Below are positions 54,193 to 62,892 of a stretch of 64,000 nucleotides of DNA, piece after piece. The notes under the pieces are model-generated. The model made no database searches, was not told the origin of the DNA, and saw only the letters and a list, made by a program, of their open reading frames with translations. Location: positions 1 to 64,000 of the forward strand of contig JBFMHF010000015.1 of assembly GCA_040752975.1 (NCBI GenBank). Reading direction: 5' to 3'. Origin of the DNA: JADLDB01 sp040752975 (GTDB lineage: Bacteria > Myxococcota > Myxococcia > Myxococcales > Myxococcaceae). Made by a program: the position numbers and the translations under genes. How positions within the stretch are numbered: position 1 is the first letter of the stretch; each line of letters starts with the position of its first letter.

Positions 54193-55053
54193 TCAGCGCG
54201 TCGCGAGTCCGGTGAGCGCCACCAGCAGCACCAGGGCGACCGGCCCCAGCACCCGCGCGCCCAGCAGGTTGCCGGACCGTGTCCACCGCCGGGTGAAGGG
54301 CGAGAGAAGCAACCCCAGCCACGTGCGGGGCAGCGCCTCGGGCACGCCCAGCTCCCACGACTCCTCGCCCTCGGGCGGCAGGTGGAAGGTGCCGAAGAGG
54401 AGGTCCGTCCACGGCGAGAGGTTGCCATAGTTCGCCACCACGCCCGGCGCCTTCGCGTGGTGCCAGTGGTGCAGCTCCGGCGCGCCCACGAGGTACCGCA
54501 AGGGGCCCATGGGTAGCCGGACGTTGGAGTGGATGAAGATGGCCCACAGCCCGCGGAAGACGGCCAGGGCAGCGAGGCCCTCCACCGGGAAGCCGAGGAG
54601 GATGGCCGGGAGGTTGAGCGTCAGCTGCGTGAGCAGCCCGTCGACCGGGTGCTCGCGGTGCGCCGCCACCCAGTCCAGCGTCTCGCTCGAGTGGTGCACC
54701 GCGTGGAAGCGCCAGAGGAAGTCGAAGCGGTGGCAGGCGCGGTGGAACCAGTACACCGAGAGGTCGCCCAGCAGCACGATGGCGACGAGCTGCGCGGCGT
54801 GGGGCAGGGCCAGGAAGCCTTCGCGCAGCCCCGACGGCAGAGCTCCGTGCACGCGCGCGTCGATGGCGGTGAGGACGGCCAGCGCCAGGACGCTCCACAC
54901 CAGGTGCTGCCCGAAGAGGAAGAGGAAGTCGGTGCCGAGTGACGCCCGGAGCCACTTCTGCTTGCGCGCAGGCCACAGGCGCTCCAGCGGCCAGTACACC
55001 ACCGCCAGCATCAGCACGGACAGCGCAGACGCCTGGAGCGTCGAGGACAGCAC
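54193..55053 (-). CDS. Sterol desaturase/fatty acid hydroxylase family membrane enzyme
   Basis: A 286-aa integral membrane protein with four to five hydrophobic helices. The diiron His-boxes are present: 'WFHRACHRFDFLWRFHAVHHSS' supplies HxxxH and HxxHH, and 'ELHHWHHAK' the third. Members hydroxylate or desaturate fatty acids, sterols or carotenoids. Start is GTG 55053, directly abutting the stop of the small exported protein gene (zero gap), so they share a transcript. Its substrate is unknown; myxobacteria make unusual lipids and sterols. Confidence 0.87.
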   Translation of the reverse strand: MLSSTLQASALSVLMLAVVYWPLERLWPARKQKWLRASLGTDFLFLFGQHLVWSVLALAVLTAIDARVHGALPSGLREGFLALPHAAQLVAIVLLGDLSVYWFHRACHRFDFLWRFHAVHHSSETLDWVAAHREHPVDGLLTQLTLNLPAILLGFPVEGLAALAVFRGLWAIFIHSNVRLPMGPLRYLVGAPELHHWHHAKAPGVVANYGNLSPWTDLLFGTFHLPPEGEESWELGVPEALPRTWLGLLLSPFTRRWTRSGNLLGARVLGPVALVLLVALTGLATR

Positions 55054-55362
55054 TTACGGCGTGGCCTGCTGAGTGGGCGCGGCCTGCGGCTGGGGCGCGG
55101 GCTGCGCGGCGGGCTTCGGCTTCTGCGGCTGCTGCGCCTGGGCGGGCGAGGGCGCGGGCTCCTCGAAGTGCATCGGCATCGCGGCCTTGGTGGCGGGCAG
55201 GAAGGTGGGCGTGGCCGGCTTCGCTCCAGCGTCCGCCTTCGCCTCGGGCGTCGGTTTCGCGTTGGTCTTCCTGGACTTGTCGCTGCCAGCCGCCACGGTG
55301 GCGCCGATGACGAAGCCCAGGGCGACGACGAGCGTCAGGGCCTTCAGCAGATGCGTGCGCAT
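55054..55362 (-). CDS. Small exported Ala/Pro-rich protein
   Basis: A 102-aa protein. A signal peptide or membrane anchor at the N-terminus ('LLKALTLVVALGFVIGATVA') is followed by low-complexity Lys/Pro/Ala/Gln ('PSPAQAQQPQKPKPAAQPAP'). No domain. It may be a periplasmic spacer protein or simply anchored disordered protein. It is immediately before the fatty acid hydroxylase gene, with TAA at 55054-55056 and the next start at 55053. Confidence 0.65.
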   Translation of the reverse strand: MRTHLLKALTLVVALGFVIGATVAAGSDKSRKTNAKPTPEAKADAGAKPATPTFLPATKAAMPMHFEEPAPSPAQAQQPQKPKPAAQPAPQPQAAPTQQATP

Positions 55363-55458
55363 GAACGTCCTCCTCGAGTGGAAAGCGGTGACTCTACGCC
55401 AGAAACGACGACGCCCTCTCCCAACCGAAAGAGGGCGCCGGGCGGGCCTGTGAGTGGG

Positions 55459-55917
55459 TCACCTCGCCTGGGCGAGCGTCGCCGGCTGGCACACCGACGA
55501 CTCGGCGGGCTTCACCTTCTTGCCCGCCATGAAGGCCGCGGGGCGGTGGCTGCTGCCGCTCTTCACGAAGACTTCCTTCTTCTCCGGGTACACGCAGCCG
55601 GTGATGTCGGCCTTCCGCCACGGGTTCTCCGCGTCGTCGTCCCAGTCGCCGAAGCGCGCGTCCACCTCGAAGGCGAAGAAGGTGGCGCCGTTGGAGTCCT
55701 GGCGAGGCGTGTCGAGGACGCGCACGCGGCGCTCCTGCGGGGGCAGGCGAGCGCGGGAGAAGCGGCTCTGCTTGAGCTCCTTCGCCGCGAGCGGCTGGAG
55801 CAGCTCCGACTTCACCAGCTTCTCGGCGGCGGCCTTCTCGGCCGAGGCGTCAGCCGGCGGCTCCGCGAAGCACAGGCTGGCCAGGGTGAGGGTGGAGAGC
55901 AGCAACAGGCGCTTCAT
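55459..55917 (-). CDS. Small periplasmic protein, unknown function
   Basis: A 152-aa protein with a clean signal peptide ('MKRLLLLSTLTLASLCFA'). The mature part is mixed alpha/beta with two Cys ('ITGCVYPEKKEVFV', 'ESSVCQPA') that could pair. No family is recognised. A strong ribosome site, GGAGG 6 nt before ATG 55917, lies inside the end of the upstream DUF2306 gene, so translation is coupled; the overlap is 68 bases. Confidence 0.7.
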   Translation of the reverse strand: MKRLLLLSTLTLASLCFAEPPADASAEKAAAEKLVKSELLQPLAAKELKQSRFSRARLPPQERRVRVLDTPRQDSNGATFFAFEVDARFGDWDDDAENPWRKADITGCVYPEKKEVFVKSGSSHRPAAFMAGKKVKPAESSVCQPATLAQAR

Positions 55918-56560
55918 GGTGGTTCCTCCGGGGAACGACGGGGGTGGAGCGGGCGGACAGCACTTCGACGAAGACGGCGCAGCCGACGACGGGCAGCCAG
56001 AGGCTGACGAGGTAGGCGGGGATCTCCTCGACGCCGGCGGCGTCGAAGCCGAACAACATGGCGCGCGAGAGGACAGCCACGCCCATCTGCGCCAGCACGT
56101 GCAGCACCCAGCGGCGGTGCTCGACGAAGCGGCCGGCGCGCGCAGTCCGCACGCCTTGCACCATGCCGACGCCCATGATGGCGCCGGTGGCCATGAAGCC
56201 CAGCGTGGAAGGGAGCCCGCCCTTGGCGAACAGCGACAGGTAGAAGCCCGAGGGCAGCAGCGCGAACAGCACGGCCACGCCCGTCACCCGGCCCAGCCAC
56301 CGGTGAAAGCGTGGGAAGCGCTTCAGCACCGCCATCGACACCAGCAAGAGGCACCCGGGCAGCGCCAGCGCCGCGGCCACCACGTGCACCTTGAGCGCGA
56401 AGAGGAACAGCTCCTCGCGGGCCAGCGGCAGCTTCTCGAGGACGAAGGGCGCGTACTCGTCGTCGTTGAAGTACACGAGGCTCGACCAGGTGATGAAGAG
56501 CGAGCCCACGAAGAGGGCCAGCATCACGAGGGGGCGGGGCAACCGTCGCAGGGCGCGCAT
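55850..56560 (-). CDS. DUF2306-like membrane protein
   Basis: A 236-aa protein with six to seven hydrophobic helices and the DUF2306 pattern: conserved His residues in 'LKVHVVAAALALPGCLLL' and 'VEHRRWVLHVLAQMGV', 'RWLGRVTG', and 'FHRWLG'. The arrangement resembles a cytochrome b561-like four-helix core that could bind haem, although this is inferred. The last 25 residues ('ARSTPVVPRRNHHEAPVAAL') overlap the next gene and do not look like domain sequence, so a C-terminal frameshift is possible. Confidence 0.75.
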   Translation of the reverse strand: MRALRRLPRPLVMLALFVGSLFITWSSLVYFNDDEYAPFVLEKLPLAREELFLFALKVHVVAAALALPGCLLLVSMAVLKRFPRFHRWLGRVTGVAVLFALLPSGFYLSLFAKGGLPSTLGFMATGAIMGVGMVQGVRTARAGRFVEHRRWVLHVLAQMGVAVLSRAMLFGFDAAGVEEIPAYLVSLWLPVVGCAVFVEVLSARSTPVVPRRNHHEAPVAALHPHPGQPVLRGAAG

Positions 56561-56651
56561 CGTCGAGCCTCAAACGGGCCGGGCGGGAAATGGATCTGTC
56601 CCCGCTCCAGCCGAGCCGCGCGGGATGTAGGTGTCGAACAACGACGGCGGG

Positions 56652-57809
56652 TTACAGCGCGCTGGCCGGCACCCAGGCCTCTTCGCCCTCCATGGTGCGC
56701 ACCTTCACCTGGTCGCCCTGGCGCTCGAGCTCCTTCACCTTCGTCCCGGCGGGGAGTTCGGCTGTTGGCGTCGCCTGAGGACTTGCCGGAGCCGGCTGTG
56801 CGCCTGGAGTGGTGGGCATGGCCTTCGGCTTCGCAGGCACGGGCGCCTTCAGCGACTTGGAGTACAGCCCGTCGATGCGCGACTGGTCCTTCTTCCGCTC
56901 GATGACGATGTTGGAGGTCACCTGCTGCGCGGAGTACGCGCTGCCGAGGTCGCCGGCCACCACCTCGTCGGAGAACTCCACCTTGCCCTTGAGCGCCTCC
57001 TTGGTCTCCGGCTTCAGGTCCGAGTCGGCGGCGATGTAGTCCTTCGCCTTCTTCTTCTCGGCCACGGTGCGTGCCTGGCCCTGCTGCAGCACGAAGTGAC
57101 TGGCCATGTGCAGCACCTGGCCGTCGCCGTAGCGGAAGTGCACCGCGATGGGCGCCTCGCCGTACTTCCGGCTCATCTCCTTCGAGGTGATGAGGACGTC
57201 CACCTTCTCCTTGTCCAACACCTTGATGGGGTAGCTGGACGCCTCGAGCCACCACTTCGGGTTCTCCCGCGACAGGGTGAGGTGCTTGAGCAGGTTGTGC
57301 TCGGTCTGCTTCACCTCCACCTCGACGACGTCGTTGCCCGTCTCGCGCCCGTTGAACTTGATGTAGCCGGGGAAGGCCTGCTGGACGACGTTGGTGAGGG
57401 CCCAGTCCGTCGTGTAGAGGTAGCCGCCCGCGTTGACGAACTTGCGGATCTTCTCGATGCCCGCCTTCGGGATGTTGCCGGGGCAGTCGACGACGAGGAG
57501 CTGCTTCGCGTTCAGGGTGAGGGACGCCACCTGGTGCGGGCTCACCACGGTGTGCTTGATGTCGAGGTTCCTCAGCACGTCTTCCACGCGGTCGTACTGG
57601 CCGCGCACCACGACGATGTCGGCGGCCTCCACGGCTTGAAGCACCTTCGCGTCGTCGGGGCGCTCCTTCGCCATGCGCTCCTTCACCACCGTCGAGGCCG
57701 CCTTGTTGGCCTTCTGCATCTGCGCGTCGCCGAGGCCCTGCGCCAGCGCCGGGACCGCCACGACAGACACCACCACCAACGCGTGGAGAACGCGCCGCAT
57801 CGCTCGCAT
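56652..57809 (-). CDS. Exported protein with GATase-like domain and bacterial SH3 tail
   Basis: A 385-aa protein. The signal peptide ('VLHALVVVSVVAVPALAQG') is followed by an alpha/beta region with a class I glutamine amidotransferase-like pattern ('LLVVDCPGNIPKAGIEKI', 'FVNAGGYLYTTDWALTNVV'), and 'FRYGDGQVLHMASHFV'. A Lys-rich linker and Pro/Ala segment precede a C-terminal SH3-like domain ('AGTKVKELERQGDQVKVRTM', 'EAWVPASAL'). The fold suggests a periplasmic ligand-sensing protein like GldG/DUF4159-type proteins; no catalytic Cys-His pair is evident. ATG 57809 is the first start, and ATG 57800 is also possible. Confidence 0.72.
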   Translation of the reverse strand: MRAMRRVLHALVVVSVVAVPALAQGLGDAQMQKANKAASTVVKERMAKERPDDAKVLQAVEAADIVVVRGQYDRVEDVLRNLDIKHTVVSPHQVASLTLNAKQLLVVDCPGNIPKAGIEKIRKFVNAGGYLYTTDWALTNVVQQAFPGYIKFNGRETGNDVVEVEVKQTEHNLLKHLTLSRENPKWWLEASSYPIKVLDKEKVDVLITSKEMSRKYGEAPIAVHFRYGDGQVLHMASHFVLQQGQARTVAEKKKAKDYIAADSDLKPETKEALKGKVEFSDEVVAGDLGSAYSAQQVTSNIVIERKKDQSRIDGLYSKSLKAPVPAKPKAMPTTPGAQPAPASPQATPTAELPAGTKVKELERQGDQVKVRTMEGEEAWVPASAL

Positions 57810-57946
57810 ATGTGCCTCCTCGAGAAATCAGGGCACGAGGGCCCGGTGGCCTTCCACGCACGGGCTGTGGAATCGATCTACACGTCGTTGCCGGCGGGGC
57901 CCGGGCGTGCCAAGTCCGCGACGGCACGCGGCAGCACCGGTTGCAC

Positions 57947-59311
57947 ATGATCAAGACCTTCTTCGGGGCCATCTTTCGCAGCCCGCTGAGCCTCGTCGGC
58001 GCCCTCCTCACCACGGTGAGCGCAGTTCTCTTCCTCACGCTCTTCGTGGCCGCCGAGCTGAACCCCCGGTTGGGCGGCGGTTACGCAGGCATCGTCTCCT
58101 TCGTCATCCTCCCAGGCGTCTTCGTGCTGGGGCTGCTCTTGATTCCCCTGGGCCTCGCGCGCCTGCGGAAGAAGGAGCGGGAGGGTGGGGAGGCGAGGGC
58201 ACCAGTCATCGACTTGAACGTCCCGCGCACGCGCATGGTGGTGTCGATGGTGGCGCTCCTGACGCTGGTGAACGTCGTCATCGTCGCGACCGCCACCTAC
58301 AAGGGCGTCCAGACGATGGAGAGCGTCGAGTTCTGCGGCGGCGCGTGTCACTCGGTCATGAGCCCGGAGTACACGGCGTACCAGCGCTCGCCGCACTCGA
58401 GGGTGCAGTGCACGCGGTGCCACGTCGGCTCGGGCGCGGAGTGGTTCGTTCGAGGAAAGGCCTCGGGCGTCGACCAGTTGGTGTCCGTCGCGCTCGGCAC
58501 GTACCCCAGGCCCATTCCCACGCCGGTGGAGGACATGCGGGAGGCGGAAGAGACGTGCGAGGAGTGCCACGCGCGTGGGCGGGTGATGCGCGATCGCCTC
58601 AGCGTCATCGACCGCTTCGAGGAGGACGAGGGCAACACCTGGAAGAAGACGGTGCTGCTCAACAAGGTGGCGAAGGTGCACTGGCACGTGGGTAGCCAGG
58701 TGCGCTTCAGAAGCGACGCGAAGCGGCTCTTCGTGGCCGAGCTCGAGCGCCCGCTTCCCGATGGTGGCGTGCGGCGCTGGAAGAACGAGCAGTCGCCGGA
58801 CGCTGGAGTCAGTGACGAGTGGCGCACCATGGACTGCGTCGACTGCCACAACCGCCCCGCGCATGCGTACCAGCGCCCGCGAGACGAGGTCGATCGCGCG
58901 CTCGCCAGCGGGGCCGTCGACCGCACACTGCCCTTCATCCGGCGCGAAGGGCTGCGCGTCGTCCAGCTGCCCTGGCCGGACCACGACGCCGCGAAGGCAG
59001 GCATTCGACGCGAGCTGTCGGACTTCTACGCGAAGCGCTACCCGGACGTGGCGGCGGCGCGGGTGGACAGGGCGGCGGAGGGACTCTTCGAGCTGTACCG
59101 GCGCAACGTCTTCCCTTCGATGAACATCGGCTGGGGGACGTACCCGGACTTCCGCGACCACGACGGCGAGGGCGGGTGCTTCCGCTGTCACACCAGCGAC
59201 CTGACATCGGCTGATGGGCTGAAGGTGTCGGACCGCTGTGAGCTGTGCCATCTCACCCTCGCCGAGGAAGAGGAGAGCCCTGAAATCCTCGAGCTGATGA
59301 GTGAAGAATGA
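57947..59311 (+). CDS. NapC/NirT (NrfH)-type multihaem cytochrome c
   Basis: A 454-aa membrane-anchored cytochrome. Two N-terminal hydrophobic helices (about 15-38, 44-64) and a third at about 90-110 precede the haem region. Sites in order: 'FCGGACHSVM' (a CX3CH variant), 'CTRCH', 'CEECH', 'CVDCH', 'CFRCH' and 'CELCH', giving up to six haems. The 'SPHSRVQCTRCHVGSGAEWF' segment is typical of quinol-oxidising NapC/NrfH proteins. It would pass electrons from the quinol pool to periplasmic cytochromes such as those encoded just downstream. ATG 57947 gives the membrane anchor; a longer frame to 57812 is rejected. Confidence 0.87.
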   Translation: MIKTFFGAIFRSPLSLVGALLTTVSAVLFLTLFVAAELNPRLGGGYAGIVSFVILPGVFVLGLLLIPLGLARLRKKEREGGEARAPVIDLNVPRTRMVVSMVALLTLVNVVIVATATYKGVQTMESVEFCGGACHSVMSPEYTAYQRSPHSRVQCTRCHVGSGAEWFVRGKASGVDQLVSVALGTYPRPIPTPVEDMREAEETCEECHARGRVMRDRLSVIDRFEEDEGNTWKKTVLLNKVAKVHWHVGSQVRFRSDAKRLFVAELERPLPDGGVRRWKNEQSPDAGVSDEWRTMDCVDCHNRPAHAYQRPRDEVDRALASGAVDRTLPFIRREGLRVVQLPWPDHDAAKAGIRRELSDFYAKRYPDVAAARVDRAAEGLFELYRRNVFPSMNIGWGTYPDFRDHDGEGGCFRCHTSDLTSADGLKVSDRCELCHLTLAEEEESPEILELMSEE

Positions 59312-59365
59312 CGCCCGTCTTCCCGTACGAGCCCCTGCACGACCCATCCTCGAGGAGAGCCTGAA

Positions 59366-59704
59366 ATGAAATGCTCCGTGTCCCTCTTCGCCGCACTCGT
59401 CTTCCTCGCCGCGCCCGCGTCCGCCGCGGACAAGAAGGTGGAGAAGCTGTGGAAGACGAAGTGCCAGTCGTGCCACGGCGCCGACGGCAAGGCCCAGACG
59501 GACAAGGGGAAGAAGATGCAGGTCCTCGACATGTCCCGTGCCGACTGGCAGGCGAAGAAGACCGACGACGAGCTGAAGAAGGCCATCAAGGAAGGCATGA
59601 AGTCGGAGAAGGACGGCGTGAAGAAGGAGATGGACGCCTACGCCGAGCTCTCCGAGGAGCAGCTCACCGGGCTGGTGGGCTTCATTCGCGAGCTGAAGAA
59701 GTAG
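59366..59704 (+). CDS. Small c-type cytochrome
   Basis: A 112-aa protein. A signal peptide ('LFAALVFLAAPASAA') is followed by a class I cytochrome c domain with 'CQSCHGADGKAQTDKGKKM' and helical C-terminus. The axial Met is probably in 'KKMQVLDM' or later. GAGGAG at 59350-59355 precedes ATG 59366. It is a periplasmic electron carrier, co-oriented with and 54 bases after the multihaem protein, so likely its partner. Its last 23 bases overlap the convergent dihaem cytochrome gene. Confidence 0.87.
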   Translation: MKCSVSLFAALVFLAAPASAADKKVEKLWKTKCQSCHGADGKAQTDKGKKMQVLDMSRADWQAKKTDDELKKAIKEGMKSEKDGVKKEMDAYAELSEEQLTGLVGFIRELKK

Positions 59705-60443
59705 CGGTCCCCGCATCTGCCTTGCCGGCGTCCGAGGCGGCACGAGTTGCGCCCGCGTCGGACACGCCGGCGTCGGCCGCGGGCACCTCGTCCTGGTCCT
59801 GGATGGCGGTGAGGAAGGCGAGGATGTCGGTGATGTCCTTCGCGGAGAGGTCCTTCAGCACCTCGAACATCGCGTCGCCCTCGTCCGCGCCCCGCGCGCC
59901 CTTCTGGAAGAGCGCCACCTGGCGCAGCAGGTACTCGGGGTACTGGCCCACCAGCATCGGCGCGTCGCGCGACGCCCGGCCCTTGCCCGTCTTGCCGTGG
60001 CAGTCCGCGCACTGCTCCAGGTAGAGGGCCCGGCCGGCGTCGACGTCGCCCTTCACGCGCGGGACGACGAGGACGCGCTCGGCGGCGAGCAGGCGCTCGA
60101 GGGCGGTGGCGTCGGGGCGGAGAGGCGGCATCTTCGAGGGCAGCTCGATCGTCTCCAGGTACGCAGCCACGTCCTTCATGTCCCGCTCCGACAGCTCGCG
60201 TGGCTCGGTGTACGGCACCATCGGGATGTTGTGGCGCCTGCGCTGCTGGAACTGCTTGAGGGACTCGATGGTGAAGGACGCGGGCTGCCCGGCGACGCGC
60301 GGGTATTCGCCGCCCTTGCCGCCCTCGCCGTTGGCCCCGTGACAGGCCGCGCAGGGGCCGTACACGTCCTTGCCGTCCTCCACGTTCTGGGCGTGAGGCG
60401 CGGTGGCGAGCAGGCACAGCAGCAGCGTCAGGCGAACGGGCAC
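59682..60443 (-). CDS. Dihaem c-type cytochrome
   Basis: About 253 aa from GTG 60443, which gives a good signal peptide ('VRLTLLLCLLATAPHA'). ATG 60476 would give a longer N-terminus and overlap the divergent start by two bases. Two cytochrome c domains are present, with 'GPCAACHGANGEGG' and 'EQCADCHGKTGKG', each followed by a helical stretch ending in Met-rich loops ('NIPMVPYTEP', 'APMLVGQ'). An Asp/Ala-rich tail follows. This matches the cytochrome c4/c-553-like dihaem carriers. It is convergent with the monohaem cytochrome gene, overlapping it by 23 bases. Confidence 0.82.
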   Translation of the reverse strand: MPVRLTLLLCLLATAPHAQNVEDGKDVYGPCAACHGANGEGGKGGEYPRVAGQPASFTIESLKQFQQRRRHNIPMVPYTEPRELSERDMKDVAAYLETIELPSKMPPLRPDATALERLLAAERVLVVPRVKGDVDAGRALYLEQCADCHGKTGKGRASRDAPMLVGQYPEYLLRQVALFQKGARGADEGDAMFEVLKDLSAKDITDILAFLTAIQDQDEVPAADAGVSDAGATRAASDAGKADAGTATSSARE

Positions 60444-60474
60444 GGCGAGCGGTTTGTGTGCATAGTCCCGCGGC

Positions 60475-61059
60475 ATGGCGACGAACAGGCCAAGCATACG
60501 CGTGGAGGCCCTCACGCCCTCGCACTGGAAGGACATCGAACGCCTCTTCGGCGCGAAGGGCGCCTGCGCCGGCTGCTGGTGCATGTTCTGGCGGCTGGGG
60601 GAAGGCGAGCGCTTCGAGGACGTGAAGGGTGCCCCCGCGAAGCAGCGCTTCAAGGCGCTGGTGATGAAGGGGAAGGCGCAGGGCTTCCTCGCATACGTCG
60701 GTGACGAGCCCGTCGGCTGGCTGGCTGCAGGCCGGCGGCGGGACTTCCAGAAGCTCGACCGCGCGCCCTCGCTGGCCGTCGATGACGCAGACCGCGTGCA
60801 CTCCCTTCCGTGCTTCTTCGTCAAGAGCGGCTTCCGCGGCCAGGGCGTCGCCTCGGCGCTGCTTGCCACCGCGGTGAAGGCGCTGAAGCGCGACGGGGCG
60901 AAGGTGCTGGAAGGCTACCCGGTGAAGCCGTCGAAGCCAGGCGGTCCGATTCCCGCGGCCTTCGCCTGGACTGGCACCGTGCCCCTCTTCGAGAAGGCCG
61001 GCTTCCGGGTGGCACAAGCGAAACCCACCGGAAAGCAGCGAATGCGGCGGGTTCTGTAG
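60475..61059 (+). CDS. GNAT-family N-acetyltransferase
   Basis: A 194-aa acetyltransferase-fold protein. The acetyl-CoA pyrophosphate loop is recognisable in 'FFVKSGFRGQGVASALLATA', and 'LFEKAGFRVAQ' is a typical C-terminal motif. A Cys-rich N-terminal stretch, 'GACAGCWCMFWRLG', is found in a distinct GNAT subgroup of unknown substrate. No ribosome site is apparent at ATG 60475. It is divergent from the dihaem cytochrome gene with which it shares the start region. Confidence 0.82.
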   Translation: MATNRPSIRVEALTPSHWKDIERLFGAKGACAGCWCMFWRLGEGERFEDVKGAPAKQRFKALVMKGKAQGFLAYVGDEPVGWLAAGRRRDFQKLDRAPSLAVDDADRVHSLPCFFVKSGFRGQGVASALLATAVKALKRDGAKVLEGYPVKPSKPGGPIPAAFAWTGTVPLFEKAGFRVAQAKPTGKQRMRRVL

Positions 61060-61122
61060 GCGACACACGCCTGTTGCACGACAACCTCTTCACACTTCCC
61101 AACACAAGCCGGCTTGCGCGTG

Positions 61123-61144
61123 GGTTAGTTAGCGTTTACTAACC
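61123..61144. promoter_or_regulatory. TetR-type operator upstream of the efflux regulator
   Basis: Perfect 7-bp inverted repeat GGTTAGT / ACTAACC with an 8-base spacer, 22 bases in total, ending 7 bases before the TetR start codon. The TTAGT...ACTAA core is typical of TetR-family sites, so autoregulation of the efflux operon is likely. Confidence 0.65.
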
Positions 61145-61151
61145 GCGCGCC

Positions 61152-61766
61152 ATGGCCCGGCCCCGGCTGATCAGCGACGAGCAGATCCTGGCGACCATGC
61201 GCGCCTGCGTACTGGAGCACGGGCCCCAGGTGTCGCTCGACGTGGTGGCCGGGCGGCTCAACGTGACGCCGCCTGCGCTGCTGAAGCGCTTCGGCACCCG
61301 GCGCGAGCTGATGGTGAAGGCGCTGCGGCCGCCGGAGAACCCCGCGGTGTTTGCCCGCATGGCCGTCGCGCCAGACGGCCGCCCCCTGCCGGTGCAGCTC
61401 GAAGAGGTCCTCGGAGGCCTGTGGGACTTCCTGGCCGAGGCGATGCCCTGCATCTTCGCGCTGCGCGAGAGCGGCATTCCCCACGATGAGATCTTCGACC
61501 CGCGCCGCGACTCCCCGGCGCGCTTCATCAAGGCGCTCAAGGGCTGGCTGGAGAGGGCGGCCGCCGCCGGGCTGGTGGAGAACCAGGCGCTGGACACCGC
61601 GGCCGTCGCGCTGCTGGGCGCCGTGCAGACGCGCGTCTTCACCGCGCACGTGATGAAGCAGCCGCTCACCCCCCGCGCGCGCCGCGAATACCTCGATGAC
61701 CTCACCCAGTTCTTCACCCGAGCGCTGGCGCCGTCAGGGCGCAGGACGCGCTCCGCTGCTTCGTGA
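61152..61766 (+). CDS. TetR-family transcriptional repressor
   Basis: A 204-aa regulator. The N-terminal helix-turn-helix ('DEQILATMRACVLEHGPQV', 'LDVVAGRLNVTPPALLKRFG') is typical TetR. The C-terminal ligand domain is helical, with 'FLAEAMPCIFALRESGI' and 'ALLGAVQTRVFTAHVM'. It is followed 25 bases later by an RND efflux operon and preceded by a 22-bp palindrome. It probably represses that operon and itself, and is released by an efflux substrate. ATG 61152 is the only start. Confidence 0.9.
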   Translation: MARPRLISDEQILATMRACVLEHGPQVSLDVVAGRLNVTPPALLKRFGTRRELMVKALRPPENPAVFARMAVAPDGRPLPVQLEEVLGGLWDFLAEAMPCIFALRESGIPHDEIFDPRRDSPARFIKALKGWLERAAAAGLVENQALDTAAVALLGAVQTRVFTAHVMKQPLTPRARREYLDDLTQFFTRALAPSGRRTRSAAS

Positions 61767-61791
61767 CTCTTCACCCTCGAGAAGGAACGCC

Positions 61792-62871
61792 ATGAGACGC
61801 CTCAGCCTGCTGCTCACCCCGCTCGTCGTCGTCGCGGCCTGCAAGAAGCCGGAGTCCACGGTGCAGGAGGCCGGTACGAAGAAGGTCGAGCAGGTCGCCC
61901 TGCCGCCGGTGAAGGTGGAGACCTCCCCGGTGCAGGTCCAGAAGATGCCGAAGTACCTCACCCTCACCGGCAGCGTGCTGGCCGATCGCCAGTCGGAGAT
62001 CGCCGCCAACGTCTCCGGGCGCGTCACCGCCACCTACGTGGAGCGCGGGATGCCGGTGAAGGCCGGGCAGATGATCGCCGTGGTCGACTCCAAGGCCGCT
62101 TCCTTCCAGGCCGCGGCGGCGCAGGCCCAGTCGCAGGCGGCCCAGACCCAGGTGACGCTGGCCAAGCAGGAATGCGACCGCGCCGACACGCTCTTCAGTC
62201 AGGGCGCGCTGCCGAAGAGCGAGTACGACCGGCTGAAGACGCAGTGCACCGCGCAGCTGTACCAGGCCAACGCCGCGCAGGCGAACGCCGACCTCGCGGG
62301 CAAGCTGGCGGGCGACACGGTCATCCGCGCACCCATCGACGGCATCATCGGCGAGCGCTACGTCAACGTGGGCGAGTACGTGCAGCCGCCGACCCGCGTG
62401 GCGAGCGTCTTCTCCATCGATCCGGTCCGCGTCTCCATCTCGGTGCCCGAGCCGGCCGTAGCGTTGGTGAAGGAAGGCCAGCAGCTCGACCTCGAGGTGT
62501 CCGCGTACCCCGACCGGCTCTTTCCGGCCATCGTGCGCTTCGTCAGCCCCGCGCTGCGCGTCAACACCCGCGATCTGATCGTCGAGGCCACCGCGAAGAA
62601 CTCCGACGGCGCGCTGCGCCCCGGCATGTTCGCCATCGCCAGGCTGGTGGTGGGGGAAGAAGAGCAGCCCACCGTGCCGCTCGACGCCATCAAGGCCGAC
62701 GGCACCACCAAGCGCATGTACCTGGCGAAGAACGGGAAGGCCTTCGAGGTGGTGGTGCGCACGGGCGTGCAGAAGGACGGGCGCGTGGCGGTGCTGGAGC
62801 CGCTGGGCGCCGACGAGAAGGTGATCATCAAGCCGCCGCCGGGCCTGCAGGACGGCTCGTCGATTCAGTGA
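61792..62871 (+). CDS. RND efflux periplasmic adaptor (membrane fusion) lipoprotein
   Basis: A 359-aa MFP protein. ATG 61792 is preceded by GAAGGA. It starts with a signal peptide with lipobox 'VVAAC', then the lipoyl half-motif 'GRVTATYVERGMPVKAGQMI', a helical hairpin ('AQSQAAQTQVTLAKQ', 'FSQGALPKSEYDRLK'), the second lipoyl half 'DTVIRAPIDGIIGERYVNVG', and beta-barrel and proximal domains. It bridges the RND pump and an outer-membrane channel not seen here. It is the second gene of the tetR-adaptor-pump operon. Confidence 0.93.
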   Translation: MRRLSLLLTPLVVVAACKKPESTVQEAGTKKVEQVALPPVKVETSPVQVQKMPKYLTLTGSVLADRQSEIAANVSGRVTATYVERGMPVKAGQMIAVVDSKAASFQAAAAQAQSQAAQTQVTLAKQECDRADTLFSQGALPKSEYDRLKTQCTAQLYQANAAQANADLAGKLAGDTVIRAPIDGIIGERYVNVGEYVQPPTRVASVFSIDPVRVSISVPEPAVALVKEGQQLDLEVSAYPDRLFPAIVRFVSPALRVNTRDLIVEATAKNSDGALRPGMFAIARLVVGEEEQPTVPLDAIKADGTTKRMYLAKNGKAFEVVVRTGVQKDGRVAVLEPLGADEKVIIKPPPGLQDGSSIQ

Positions 62872-62892
62872 CGCGAGGGAGAGGAAAGCGCC

